Part shown: positions 48,950 through 58,646 of the stretch, piece after piece | Position numbering within the stretch: position 1 is the stretch's first letter | How the letters are laid out: each line of letters starts with the position of its first letter | DNA from: Antedon mediterranea | Taxonomy: Eukaryota; Echinodermata; Crinoidea; Comatulida; Antedonidae | DNA: 64,000 bases | Assembly: GCF_964355755.1 (NCBI RefSeq) | Contig: NC_092677.1 | Span: 18,138,101-18,202,100, forward strand | Direction of reading: 5' to 3' | Notes under the pieces: model-generated | The model's input: the letters and a program-made list of their open reading frames with translations, nothing else | The model's database searches: none | Told to the model about the DNA's origin: nothing | Translations under genes and position numbers: made by a program

Positions 48950-51170
48950 ACCGGCACGAAGTACAGACGTGTGTTTAGTTACGCTCAGCCTGTTCGTAAT
49001 TTCTTTTGTTCACCCAGCATACCAATGTGTGTAGTACACAGGAGTTGAATTTCCCGCCTTGCTTGGTACTGAGAATCGGCACTCCTTGTGCCTAGATTCT
49101 TCACTTCACACTGCACACTGCCTGGTGCTGCTAAACTTTGGATGCATTTAACATTGTAAATTGTGATACAGCGTTTTTAAAGTGCGATTGATGTTTCTTA
49201 TTAGCAGTTGCTTGAATTATTATATAAGATGCCTGCAGCTAAGGAAACAAAAATGGCAGGTGAGGTCACAAAAATATTACAATTGATTTACAAAGTCATC
49301 GAAATAAATGAACAACAACATGTCAAAATTGAGGAGCTTGAGCTAAAGATTGTAGAATTATCTAAGGGAATAACGGAGCTGAAATTATCTAATGAATGTG
49401 TAAAGAATGTTGATATTTCAAAAAGGGTAAAAAGAAAGGTGTTAATAGGCGACTCGCTGATTGGTGACACGATACCGACAGATGATACTATGAATATCCA
49501 GGTGGTAAAAGGAGCAAATTTCTCGAGCCTTAAAGAAAATCTGGATACAATAGCGTGACAATAGCAATGACGAAAGCCTATTATCGTCTGATGGACTGCA
49601 CCTGTCTACGTTAGGTAAGAAAAGAATAATAACAAACCTAGAGCTAACAAACTTTGTTACAATCAAACATTGCCGAGGACTAAATAGAAACTACCAAAAT
49701 CAACAATTTCAAAGTCCAAAACAGTGTTACAAATGCGGAAGATGGGGCCACATCTCACGAAACTGTAGCAGTATAGGTCTCACTGGCATAACTAATCAAT
49801 TACAGAAACATCACGGGGTCAAAATTGGCCACTTAAACTGTCGTAGTATAAATAATAAACTAGATGAAATTCGTTTAATTGTTATAAATCTTGATGTTTT
49901 TTTGTATCTCCGAGACTTGGCTAAACGAGTCTGTTAATAATGATTATATACATATTAACGATTACCACGTGATTAGAAATGACCGTATACAAAAAAAAGG
50001 AGGTGGTGTTAGTATTTATGTAAAAGATTCACTCTCTTTCAATGAAAGACAGGACCTAAAAATCGATAATTTAGAGGCAGTATGGATTGAAATAAATCGG
50101 AAAAAAAAAATACAAATATTTTAATTAGCTGTATGTATAGGCCACCAGATGCGGATGCAAATTATTTTAACTTAATGGTTAACTCACTCGTTAGGGCAAG
50201 TCTCGAGGATTCCGAAATTGTTTTATTAGGCAATTTAAATATTGATTATGTTAATAATGATAGTCTGGTATATAATCCAATCAATATGCTAGAAAATATG
50301 TTTATTTTAAAGCAATTGATTCATGAAATGACACGTATAACCTCAACGACATCCAGTTGTATTGACGTTATACTGTCCAGCATGCCTGACCAACATAATG
50401 CTAGTGGTACCGCAACCATTTCTGTGAGTGACCACAACTTAATTTTTACTTCAATAAATGATTGCTCCAAAAAAAAGCACAACCATAAAAATGTTACTTT
50501 TAGGAATTATATAGGTTTTTTTTTCATGGATTAGTTGGCGTAATGAATTTATAAAAATCTGTAATACCCATACCCCAATACAATAATGCAGAGTTAAACG
50601 CAGATGTTCACCCTGGATGACCCCTGATATTCTGAAATTAATGTACGAACGAGATTATGTCAAATTAAACTGGTAAATCCTGACCTAAAAAATGAATATA
50701 AGCGGCTACAAAATCTTGTTACAAATACTATTAACAAGGCAAAGCGCGAATATTACAATACAGTTCATCTTAACTATAAAAATAATCCAAAAAAATTATG
50801 GAATGAGATAAATCGAGTAACTGGAAAGGGTAAAAAGAATTTGAATACTACAATTTATGTTGAAAAATGCAATAAATATTTTACTAATATTGGAACAAAC
50901 ATGGCCGATTCTTTTGATAAAAATAGTTTTCCCAAATGGAAAAATCCTGATTGTCTTTATAAATTTAAGTTTCATGAGGTTAATGTTGAAACAGTAAAAA
51001 ATAAACTCTCAAAATTGCCTGAAAAAAAACATAGATGTGATAGACTTTGATAACAAATTACTCCGCTTAGCGGCTCCATTTATCTCATATTCCTTATGTC
51101 AAATATTTAATTTAAGTTTAATAAATGGTATTATACCAGATGACTGGAAAATAGCAAGAGAAAAAAATAA
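48950..51170 (+). pseudogene. CR1/L2-like LINE, 3'-truncated, in an NLR intron
   Basis: ORF1 starts at 49229. A coiled-coil-like stretch is followed by KVLIGDSLIGD (the serine block of SGNH esterases), then in another frame DGLHLSTLG (the Asp-His block) and a CCHC knuckle, CYKCGRWGHISRNC (about 49725). ORF2 begins with an APE endonuclease (GHLNCRSINN, SETWLNES, MYRPPDAD, GNLNIDY, SDHNLIF) and reaches the start of the reverse transcriptase (WNEINRVTG, then YSLCQIFNLSLINGIIPDDW). It stops at about 51170 in GACTGGAAAATAGC followed by A-rich DNA. Frameshifts are present, and the reverse-transcriptase core and 3' end are gone. Confidence 0.8.
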
Positions 51171-51712
51171 ATAAAATTATTCTTCGTTGTTTCTTTCTGT
51201 TCATATTATTTGTAATATTATCTCAAAAAGTTAAATGTCAATAATCACCAACATTTCACAATATCTTTCGATTAATTAAAGTTTATCCTAATAGTGTGGT
51301 GCCATTTTGCATATATTTTCACTTTGGGCACATAGACTCGAAAAATCACTGTAGCCAAAAAAATTGTAGACTACGACCATATTTGGGGTATTTTCAAAAA
51401 GATGGTCTGTATCTTGGTGTCGAAATGCTCAGAACATATATGCTTCTATACGCCCTAACACAACATTTTGTCTGAAAATGGCCGGAATCACCATTTCCGT
51501 AATTGTGACCTTTGACCCTAGTATGCTCATATCTTGATAACTACTTGTAGTAGAGACATGCGATTGGGCTTGAATTTGTTAACTCAGAAGAAAAAAACAT
51601 ATGGATGTTACAGATTTCATAAAATCACACAATAAAACTCATTGTGTAGTAAAACTTGTGTATATATAATTACTTATATAATGACTTACTTAATAATTTT
51701 TTTTTAATGTAG
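51171..51712. other. NLR intron sequence without a gene
   Basis: AT-rich sequence between the LINE remnant and the second small NLR exon. I see no named structure. Confidence 0.35.
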
Positions 51713-51784
51713 AATCGCTTGAAACAATGATGAAGCCTTTCGCGTTTAACTCAGAAGAAAAAAAACTATCACCAACAGATGAAG
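51713..51784 (+). pseudogene. Candidate small exon 2 of the NLR locus
   Basis: The acceptor TTTTTTTTAATGTAG and the donor GATGAAG|GTAATT border a 72-bp symmetric phase-1 exon. The only open frame reads SLETMMKPFAFNSEEKKLSP and on. It joins both the exon at 48741 and the one at 52408 in frame. Confidence 0.5.
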
Positions 51785-52114
51785 GTAATTAGTAACAAGA
51801 ACACAGAGAAAATATTTTGTTTAAAAAACACAGAAAAGTGAAGACTTTGTCAATATCCATAAGTTATTTGTTTTAATGTTATAAATATATTTGGAGCTAA
51901 AAAACATACACTTTGCTGGACCACTTTTCAGGTCATATGCTTTGAATTGAAATTTTACTTTCTTTTGATTTAGATTAATTTGCCATTACTAAATCTAAAA
52001 ATCTATTTACAGCTACATTTTTTTTCCCACAAAGTTCTGTATATTAATTCCATTATTTAATAACACGGCGTCATCTTCCAAATGTGAATGTACCCATGTG
52101 TCAAAAGAAGAAGA

Positions 52115-52250
52115 ATCCCATATGGGCAACACAATACGATACCCATATACATAGGCATCGTATTGTATTATTTATGAGCTATTTGGGCCTTCTCATGTGG
52201 GACCCATATGGTTCTTGAGTGCAAAAATAGTTTAATCCCATATGGGCTTG
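52115..52250. repeat. Short element bounded by CCCATATGGG palindromes
   Basis: AATCCCATATGGGC occurs at 52115 and 52235. Between them ACAATACGAT and ATCGTATTGT form a hairpin. The layout is that of a very small foldback repeat. It lies in the intron before the large NLR exon. Confidence 0.45.
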
Positions 52251-52407
52251 CTACCTGGGTAGCTTTAGACAGTAGAAAAAAAAAGGAACACAATTTCCTA
52301 AAATAATTAATTAGTTTCCAATGAGTATGTAATATTCTAAAATCTACTTTTCAATTATGTGTTTTTATGTTCATTATGCTAATTGGATGTTAATCTAATT
52401 TTAACAG

Positions 52408-52791
52408 CTATCAAGACATTTCTGAAAAACAAACAAAAATCAAAATATGCACCTAATGGGAACAGCAGTTTTTAACGAAGAACATAAAGTTAACATTGCA
52501 GACGTTTTCACAGATCTCAATTTACTTTAATCTACAAAACAAAAACATGTTGCCCAAAGAACTTATTTGTGGCACATTAAACCAATTTTTGTCCAGAGGA
52601 AATAGTGAGGAAACAAATCTGCAATTGAAAATTTTGAAAAAATTCAAGGTTTTTATAAAACAGCTATCCTAGCATTAGGACAATGTATGTATGAAGGATT
52701 AAAAACAAATGAACTGATAATTGACAAGTTTGAGTTCACAAATATGTTTGAGGATAAATCAATAGTAGATTTAGCACTCAAAATTGGATTC
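52408..52791 (+). pseudogene. NLR gene: pre-NACHT start and winged-helix-like tail, NACHT core deleted
   Basis: The acceptor TTTTAACAG opens an exon that reads in phase 1 as AIKTFLKNKQKSKYAPNG before a stop. A shifted frame holds VNIADVFTDLNLL, typical of the segment just before NACHT P-loops in invertebrate NLRs. Instead of the P-loop and Walker B (normally several hundred codons) the sequence passes to EKIQGFYKTAILALGQCMYE and on to FEDKSIVDLALKIGF, which matches the winged-helix part after NACHT. The exon is then cut by the Gypsy element. Loss of the nucleotide-binding core means no functional NLR could be made. Confidence 0.65.
52787..52791 (+). repeat. Target-site duplication of the Gypsy element (left)
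   Basis: GATTC here and at 57234-57238 directly border the two LTRs. Confidence 0.9.
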
Positions 52792-53005
52792 TGTAGTGTC
52801 TATAGACACGGCGACCGAGAGGTCAAAGGTTGTAGAGCACATAAAGTGTGTGTGCGGTTTTGTTGTGCTGCGAGCACGCCATATCGATAATAAAGGCACC
52901 GTTGTTTGTGTTAAATAGAGTTAACCCGTCTCGTGTTATTACTACATTGTTATGACGACTAAGAGAGTAAGTGTATAGGAACTTACAGAGGTAACTAACT
53001 TTACA
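52792..53005 (+). mobile_element. 5' LTR of the Gypsy element
   Basis: The 214 bp begin TGTAGTG and end TTTACA, as LTRs should (TG...CA). By eye the sequence is identical to the 3' LTR. AATAAAGG inside may serve as poly(A) signal. The following GTGGCGACGAG is the likely tRNA primer-binding site. Confidence 0.95.
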
Positions 53006-53029
53006 GTGGCGACGAGTATAAATTATAGA

Positions 53030-55546
53030 ATGGCTTTTCAGGTAAGCCCAATTGCCGGTTTTGATACGACGGACAGCCAAGCCCTCGGACAACGTTGGGA
53101 AAAATGGCGGAAATCTTTTGAGTTGTACATAGTTGCGAGCAACGTCAAAAACAACCAGCAAAAGAAGGCTATATTATTACATACAGCAGGGGAAGGAGTA
53201 CAAGAGTTATTTGAAACGTTAACAAAGGAAGATGACACTTATGAAAAAGCAATCGAAGCGCTAAATGCTTATTTTTTGCCGAAGAAAAATGTTGCATTTG
53301 AAAGGCATGTTTATCGACAAGCTGTGCAGGAGAACGGGGAAACGATGGACAGTTTTGCTACACGCCTGAAGAAATTGATAAAAACATGTGAGTACGAAAC
53401 TGAACTAGAAAAAGATATGATAAGAGATCAAATAATTGAAAAGTGTAGATCAAAGAAGTTGAGAATTAGATTGCTTAGAGAGGAAAAATTAACATTAGAC
53501 AAAGCGTTAGAAATAGCACGGGCACATGAGCTAGCGGACACGCAGGCCCATCAAATGGAAGCTTCGAGATTACAGACCACGCAACAACAACAAGGTAGCG
53601 TCGAAGGCGCGTACGCGATGAGTCAAAACAACCGCCGCAAAGCAAGTCGCGATGGTAACCGAAAAAAGTGGGCGGAGTCTAAGAAAAGTTACAGTAGTAG
53701 TGCTTCGAGCTCGAGTGGAGGAGATAAGACGTGTTATCGTTGTGGCAAACCAGGTCACATGGCTAAAACTTGCAGTGTTGTGAATAACAAGAAATGTCAT
53801 AATTGCGGAAAATCTGGACATTTTGCGGTAGTGTGCCAGTCAAAAAAACCAAGTAATCACTCAAGAAAGTCTAAACCAAGAAAAGTGTATCAAACCACGA
53901 CGAACAGTAGTTCTGATAGTGATACTGATAACTCTGAGACTTTATTTGTTATAAAAACAAAAGATACTAAACCATTGTGTACTGTAAATGTTAACGGTAA
54001 AGATGTAAGGTGTTTGATTGATTCAGGAGCCAGTGTAAATATTATTAATTATGGTATTGCTAGAGAATTAAATATAAAGATTAGGCCTAGCAAGATGAAA
54101 GTGTATACTTATGGATCAAAAGAACCATTAAGAGTAAAAGGAGAGTTTGATGCTTATGTGCATTATGGGAAAAAAGGTATAAATACAACATTTGTGGTAA
54201 TTGATAATAAGGAATGTTGTACAATCCTTGGGTATAGAGGTGCAAGTGACCTTAACATATTAAAGATAGATATGTTGTGTAATGTCCAAGTCAATGACAA
54301 AAATGATCAGTTGTTTAACGAATACAAGGATGTCTTTACCGGAGTTGGTAAATTAAAGAATTATGAATTAAAGATACATATTGATGATAAGGTACAGCCC
54401 ATAGTTCAACCACAAAGAAGAATTCCTTTTAACTTAAGAAATGCAGTAGAAAGAAAGTTAAATGAGTTGTTAGATCATGACATAATAGAGCCGGTACAGG
54501 GTCCCACATCGTGGATATCACCACCAGTTTTTGTACCTAAGAAAAATAGTGATGATTTGAGAATGTGTATAGATATGCGTAGGGCAAATGAGGCCATAAT
54601 GAGGGTTAGATATCCCATACCGACGATTGAAGAAGTTTTACATGACATGAATGGAGCCACACTATTCTCGAAAATAGATCTTAAATGGGGGTTCCACCAA
54701 ATTGAACTGGATGATAAGTCACGTGACATAACTATATTCATAACACATTGTGGGTTATTTAGGTTTAAACGTCTCATGTTCGGTATTACAAGTGCCCCTG
54801 AAATGTTCCAGCATATCATGGAACAAGTACTGGCAAAATGTAAAGGGGTAAAGGTAATTGCCGATGACATAGTGGTGTATGGTTGTAATCAGAAAGAGCA
54901 TGACGTAAATCTAAAGAATGTATTAAATACATTAAGAGAAAGAGGGTTAACGGCAAACTTGGACAAATGCAAGTTTGGTCTAGATAAGTTAGATTATATG
55001 GGAAATGTATTGTCCAAAGATGGATTAGAGGTGTCTAAACAAAAAGTAGTTGCTGTGAAAGAAGCAAAGGTTCCGACAAATGTTGTGGAAGTTAGAAGTT
55101 TCTTAGGTTTGGTCGGGTATTGTGGAAGATATATAAATAATCTTTCAACAAGGGAAGAACCATTACGAAGATTAACACGGGCAAAACAACCATGGGTCTG
55201 GGGTAAAGAACAAAATGATTCTTTAAATGACCTGAAGAATGAACTTACAAGTGCAGAAGCAATGGCATATTACAATAACAAGGCTAAAACACAAGTTATA
55301 ACTGATGCTAGCCCAGTTGGGGTAGGGGCAATTCTAGTACAAAAACAGGATGATGGCATGTTTAAGCCTGTGTTGTATGCCAGTAGATCGCTAACTGATG
55401 TCGAACGGAGGTATTCCCAAACAGAAAAAGAAGCCCTGGGGATAGTTTGGGCATGTGAGAGGTTCCATTTGTATCTGTACGGAATTAAGTTTGATTTAAT
55501 TACAGATCATAAACCGTTAGAGGTTATTTACTCAGCACGATCATAA
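53030..55546 (+). CDS. Gypsy gag-pol, Gag to partial RNase H
   Basis: The ATG at 53030 is the first after the primer-binding site. The approximately 838-residue product has a Gag region and two CCHC knuckles (CYRCGKPGHMAKTC near residue 235, CHNCGKSGHFAVVC near 256). The aspartic protease has CLIDSGAS near 327. The reverse transcriptase has LFSKIDLKWGFHQ and the catalytic IADDIVV near 610. RNase H starts with VITDASPVGVGA near 755. The frame ends at a stop right after a 34-bp direct duplication (55505-55538 repeated at 55539-55572). Gag packages the RNA, the protease matures the polyprotein, and reverse transcriptase/RNase H copy it into DNA. Gag and Pol are in one frame, as in several Gypsy lineages. 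Confidence 0.93.
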   Translation: MAFQVSPIAGFDTTDSQALGQRWEKWRKSFELYIVASNVKNNQQKKAILLHTAGEGVQELFETLTKEDDTYEKAIEALNAYFLPKKNVAFERHVYRQAVQENGETMDSFATRLKKLIKTCEYETELEKDMIRDQIIEKCRSKKLRIRLLREEKLTLDKALEIARAHELADTQAHQMEASRLQTTQQQQGSVEGAYAMSQNNRRKASRDGNRKKWAESKKSYSSSASSSSGGDKTCYRCGKPGHMAKTCSVVNNKKCHNCGKSGHFAVVCQSKKPSNHSRKSKPRKVYQTTTNSSSDSDTDNSETLFVIKTKDTKPLCTVNVNGKDVRCLIDSGASVNIINYGIARELNIKIRPSKMKVYTYGSKEPLRVKGEFDAYVHYGKKGINTTFVVIDNKECCTILGYRGASDLNILKIDMLCNVQVNDKNDQLFNEYKDVFTGVGKLKNYELKIHIDDKVQPIVQPQRRIPFNLRNAVERKLNELLDHDIIEPVQGPTSWISPPVFVPKKNSDDLRMCIDMRRANEAIMRVRYPIPTIEEVLHDMNGATLFSKIDLKWGFHQIELDDKSRDITIFITHCGLFRFKRLMFGITSAPEMFQHIMEQVLAKCKGVKVIADDIVVYGCNQKEHDVNLKNVLNTLRERGLTANLDKCKFGLDKLDYMGNVLSKDGLEVSKQKVVAVKEAKVPTNVVEVRSFLGLVGYCGRYINNLSTREEPLRRLTRAKQPWVWGKEQNDSLNDLKNELTSAEAMAYYNNKAKTQVITDASPVGVGAILVQKQDDGMFKPVLYASRSLTDVERRYSQTEKEALGIVWACERFHLYLYGIKFDLITDHKPLEVIYSARS

Positions 55547-55572
55547 ACCGTTAGAGGTTATTTACTCAGCAC
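55505..55572 (+). repeat. 34-bp tandem duplication breaking the Gypsy pol frame
   Basis: Two exact head-to-tail copies beginning GATCATAAACCGTTAG. Because 34 is not a multiple of 3, the downstream pol part is shifted. Confidence 0.95.
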
Positions 55573-56948
55573 GATCGAAACCATCAGCGAGAATAGAACG
55601 CTGGGTTTTAAGATTACAACGGTATACTTTTAGTGTTATCTATAGACCAGGAAGGTTAAATGCTGCTGATGCCCTCTCAAGATTGCCACTTGTAGTAGAG
55701 TCTAAGAGAAATGTAGCTGAAGAGTATATATATTTTGTTGCAAAGAGTGCAACACCAATGGCCTTAACCACTAAAGAAATAGAACAAGTTTCAATGAAAG
55801 ACGAAACAATGATATGCTTAAGGGAAGCAATCACTAATAATAATTGGTCAAATCCAAAAGTAGAAAGCTTCAAACATGTAAGAACGGAGCTAGCAGTAAT
55901 AGGGAAGTTGATTTTAAGGCAACATAGAATTGTAGTGCCAGAAGAGTTAAGGAAACAAGTATTGAATTTGGCACATGAGGGACACCAAGGCATAGTAAAA
56001 TGTAAATCTAGATTAAGGACAAAGGTTTGGTGGCCTGGAATCGATAGAGAAATTGAGAATTATGTAAAAGTGTGTCAGGCTTGTCAGGTAGTCGATAGAC
56101 AAAGTAGACCTGAACCAATGAAACCAACCGATCTGCCACAAAAGCCATGGCAGCATATTGGTATTGATTTGTGTGGTCCGTTTCCTGGAGGGGAAAGCTT
56201 ATTAGTAGCAGTGGACTATTATTCTAGATGGTTTGAGGTAGGTGTACTACACTCAACCACAGCAGGGAAAGTGATTGAGACCTTAGATAATTGGTTCACA
56301 ACTCACGGATTACCAGAGATGATCGTGAGCGATAATGGTCCTCAGTTTAGAGGTGATGAGTTTAAGAGGTTCGTAAATGAGAACGGAATTTCTCACAGAA
56401 AAACTACACCTTATTCTCCTCAAGCAAACGGAGAAGTTGAAAGGCAGAATAAAACACTCCTAAAAGCTATTAGAGCAATGTCTGCCGAAGGGAAAGTGTG
56501 GAAGAGAGAGATTAATAAGTTTCTGTTGGCGTACAGAACAACACCACACTGTGTTACTGGTGAAAGTCCAGCACAATTGATGTATGGTAGACAACTCAAG
56601 ACCAAGTTGCCTGAGATGGGTAATGAAGGGAGAGACCCAAACGATGATGATATTAGAGTTAAGGATTATGAAAGTAAAGTAAAACAGAAGGAATATTGGG
56701 ATAAAAGAAAGAAATCGAAAGAATCAGAAATTAAGAAAGGAGATAAAGTGTTTGTGAAACAGGATAAGAAAAATAAGTTGAGTACGACTTATGGAGAGAT
56801 GCCATATAGTGTAATAGAAAAGAAGGGAAACAGTGTTCAGATCGAAAACGATGAAGGTGTACAGAAACGAAGAAATGTAAAAGACCTTAAAAAGATTGAG
56901 TTTGAAAAGGGTAATGAGAAAGTAAATGAATCTGATGTTACAGAGTAG
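55573..56948 (+). CDS. Gypsy pol, RNase H end and integrase (shifted frame)
   Basis: The frame resumes with the usual RNase H end (RWVLRLQRYTF, ADALSRLP). The integrase has the HHCC zinc domain (HEGHQGIV...CQACQ, about 55970-56080), the DDE catalytic core with GIDLCGPF, IVSDNGPQF and NGEVERQNK (acidic residues near 56164, 56335 and 56433), and a basic C-terminal region rich in Lys/Glu. A first methionine in this frame is at 55683, but the part is really a continuation of gag-pol cut off by the duplication upstream. Confidence 0.9.
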
Positions 56949-57019
56949 AAGTTTATAGTTTTAATGTTATAGTTTTAATGTTAGTTAATGTTAGTTATCT
57001 TAAATGAGAAAAGAAGGGA

Positions 57020-57233
57020 TGTAGTGTCTATAGACACGGCGACCGAGAGGTCAAAGGTTGTAGAGCACATAAAGTGTGTGTGCGGTTTTGTTGTGCTGCG
57101 AGCACGCCATATCGATAATAAAGGCACCGTTGTTTGTGTTAAATAGAGTTAACCCGTCTCGTGTTATTACTACATTGTTATGACGACTAAGAGAGTAAGT
57201 GTATAGGAACTTACAGAGGTAACTAACTTTACA
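57020..57233 (+). mobile_element. 3' LTR of the Gypsy element
   Basis: 214 bp, same sequence as the 5' LTR by eye, preceded by a purine tract and followed by the target copy GATTC at 57234-57238. Confidence 0.95.
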
Positions 57234-58646
57234 GATTCGTTTACAAAAAGCCACCTCTTAATAAAAGAGATAGAAACGAGATGTTTGCTCCTCCACACAA
57301 GCTAGTTTCAGAGGCATTAGCAGGGGTTTAACTTGCCGATAAGTGTCAGTCAGGTTATTTAAAGGAAGAAGAATGTGACATGATACTATCTAATAAATAT
57401 CTAAATATGACAACTGTATTCACTATAGGAATCCTTGGTGCTGATGCTGGTAGATTTATGAAACATTGGTTAAAAGTGAAAGCTTCAAATTTGTATTCAC
57501 TAGCCAAGTATTTCAGATATTTAAAAGCAGAACATAAAAATTCCGTAATAAAAGAATTAGATTCAAAAATATTAAGTGATACATTACTAAAACAAACATT
57601 TGCAGAAATGTCCACGTCATTTAGAAATGTTCTGGTTGAACAAAATAGAAACTTCCAAACATGTAGTTCAACTTATGAGCAGATTTATTGTGAATTGCCA
57701 AAGACATCATTCATCCTCCAATGATTATGAAAGCAAAGAATGCAATGCGAACAGAAGAGTTTTGTTCTATGCTAGTTCATATCTTTATAAGCACACAAGA
57801 GGTGTATTACAAAGAATTTGAATTAGATCTATTAGTAGAAGACGATATGATTGATATCATTTCATCTGTAATGAGACAATTTAAGTTCCAATACACCTTT
57901 ACGAGTGTTGAACTAAATAAACCAGTGAGTCTTAAATTCTTGATTCATTTGCTTACATTTTCTAAACAATTGATAGATCTGAAATTTACACCTAAGAGTA
58001 TAACTGCTGATTGGGTTGTAAATATCCTTTTAAAACTAAAAGATTGTACAGTATGGAATTGTAAAGATTTGGATTTAAGTGGGACTGACCTATCTTCAAT
58101 TGAAGGATCAAAATTAGCTTGTTTTTTAAAATTCTCACCACAGCTAAAACTTCTTAATATGAGTAATTGTCATCTCTCAGGTAGTATTATAAAAGATTTA
58201 GTTGATGAATGTGATAAAAACAATGTAGTATTGAAACCTGGCATGCTTAATCTAAGGAGAAACAATCTTTCAGATATTGATGGTGTTTTAGTTTTTAGAT
58301 TGACGAGCCAAATTATTCGTGATTGGGATTGTGATTGGTATAGTTATAACCTTACAGTTGATAATCTAAGCGATCGTATAGATGTCTGTTATGAACATAG
58401 TTGGGTATTTACATTAAAACGTTTGAATTTAAGTGAGATTAATCTAGCTTCTATTGAAGGATCAAAATTAGCTTGGTTATTAACATTCTCTCCAGAACTA
58501 GAATATCTTGATATGAGTCATTGCCATCTTTCAGGTAGTGTTATAAAAGATTTATTCAATGAAAGTGATAAAAACAATGTAGTATTGAAACCGGGCATGC
58601 TTGATCTAAGGGAAAACGGTCTTTCAGACATTGATGGTGTTTTACT
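57234..58646 (+). pseudogene. NLR gene: post-NACHT region and LRR super-repeats 1-2
   Basis: After the Gypsy element the gene resumes with VYKKPPLNKRDRNEMFAPPH and KLVSEALAGV, the segment that ends NACHT modules in invertebrate NLRs. A stop follows directly (GTTTAA where LAGVYLA is expected). A helical linker (57344-57720) and a frame change near 57720 precede a long open stretch from 57721. LRRs begin at about 58069 with DLSGTDLSSIEGSKLACFL and NMSNCHLSGSIIKDL, then LNLRRNNLSDIDG. A second super-repeat starts at about 58420. The repeats are of ribonuclease-inhibitor type, about 28 residues each, four per super-repeat. The part ends at the foldback insertion. Confidence 0.75.

Larger units (their letters stand above)
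52792..57233 (+). mobile_element. Complete Gypsy (Metaviridae-type) LTR retrotransposon, recent insertion
   Basis: The 4,442-bp element consists of identical 214-bp LTRs, a primer-binding site, a fused gag-pol reading frame in the order Gag, protease, reverse transcriptase, RNase H, integrase, and a purine-rich tract (GAGAAAAGAAGGGA) before the 3' LTR. No envelope-like frame is seen. It is inserted in an NLR exon with the 5-bp duplication GATTC. LTR identity implies very recent arrival. A 34-bp tandem duplication in the RNase H region breaks the pol frame. Confidence 0.95.

Noticed and set aside
53006-53029. Upstream GTG start for Gypsy gag
   Set aside because: It overlaps the primer-binding site. 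The ATG at 53030 is the natural start.
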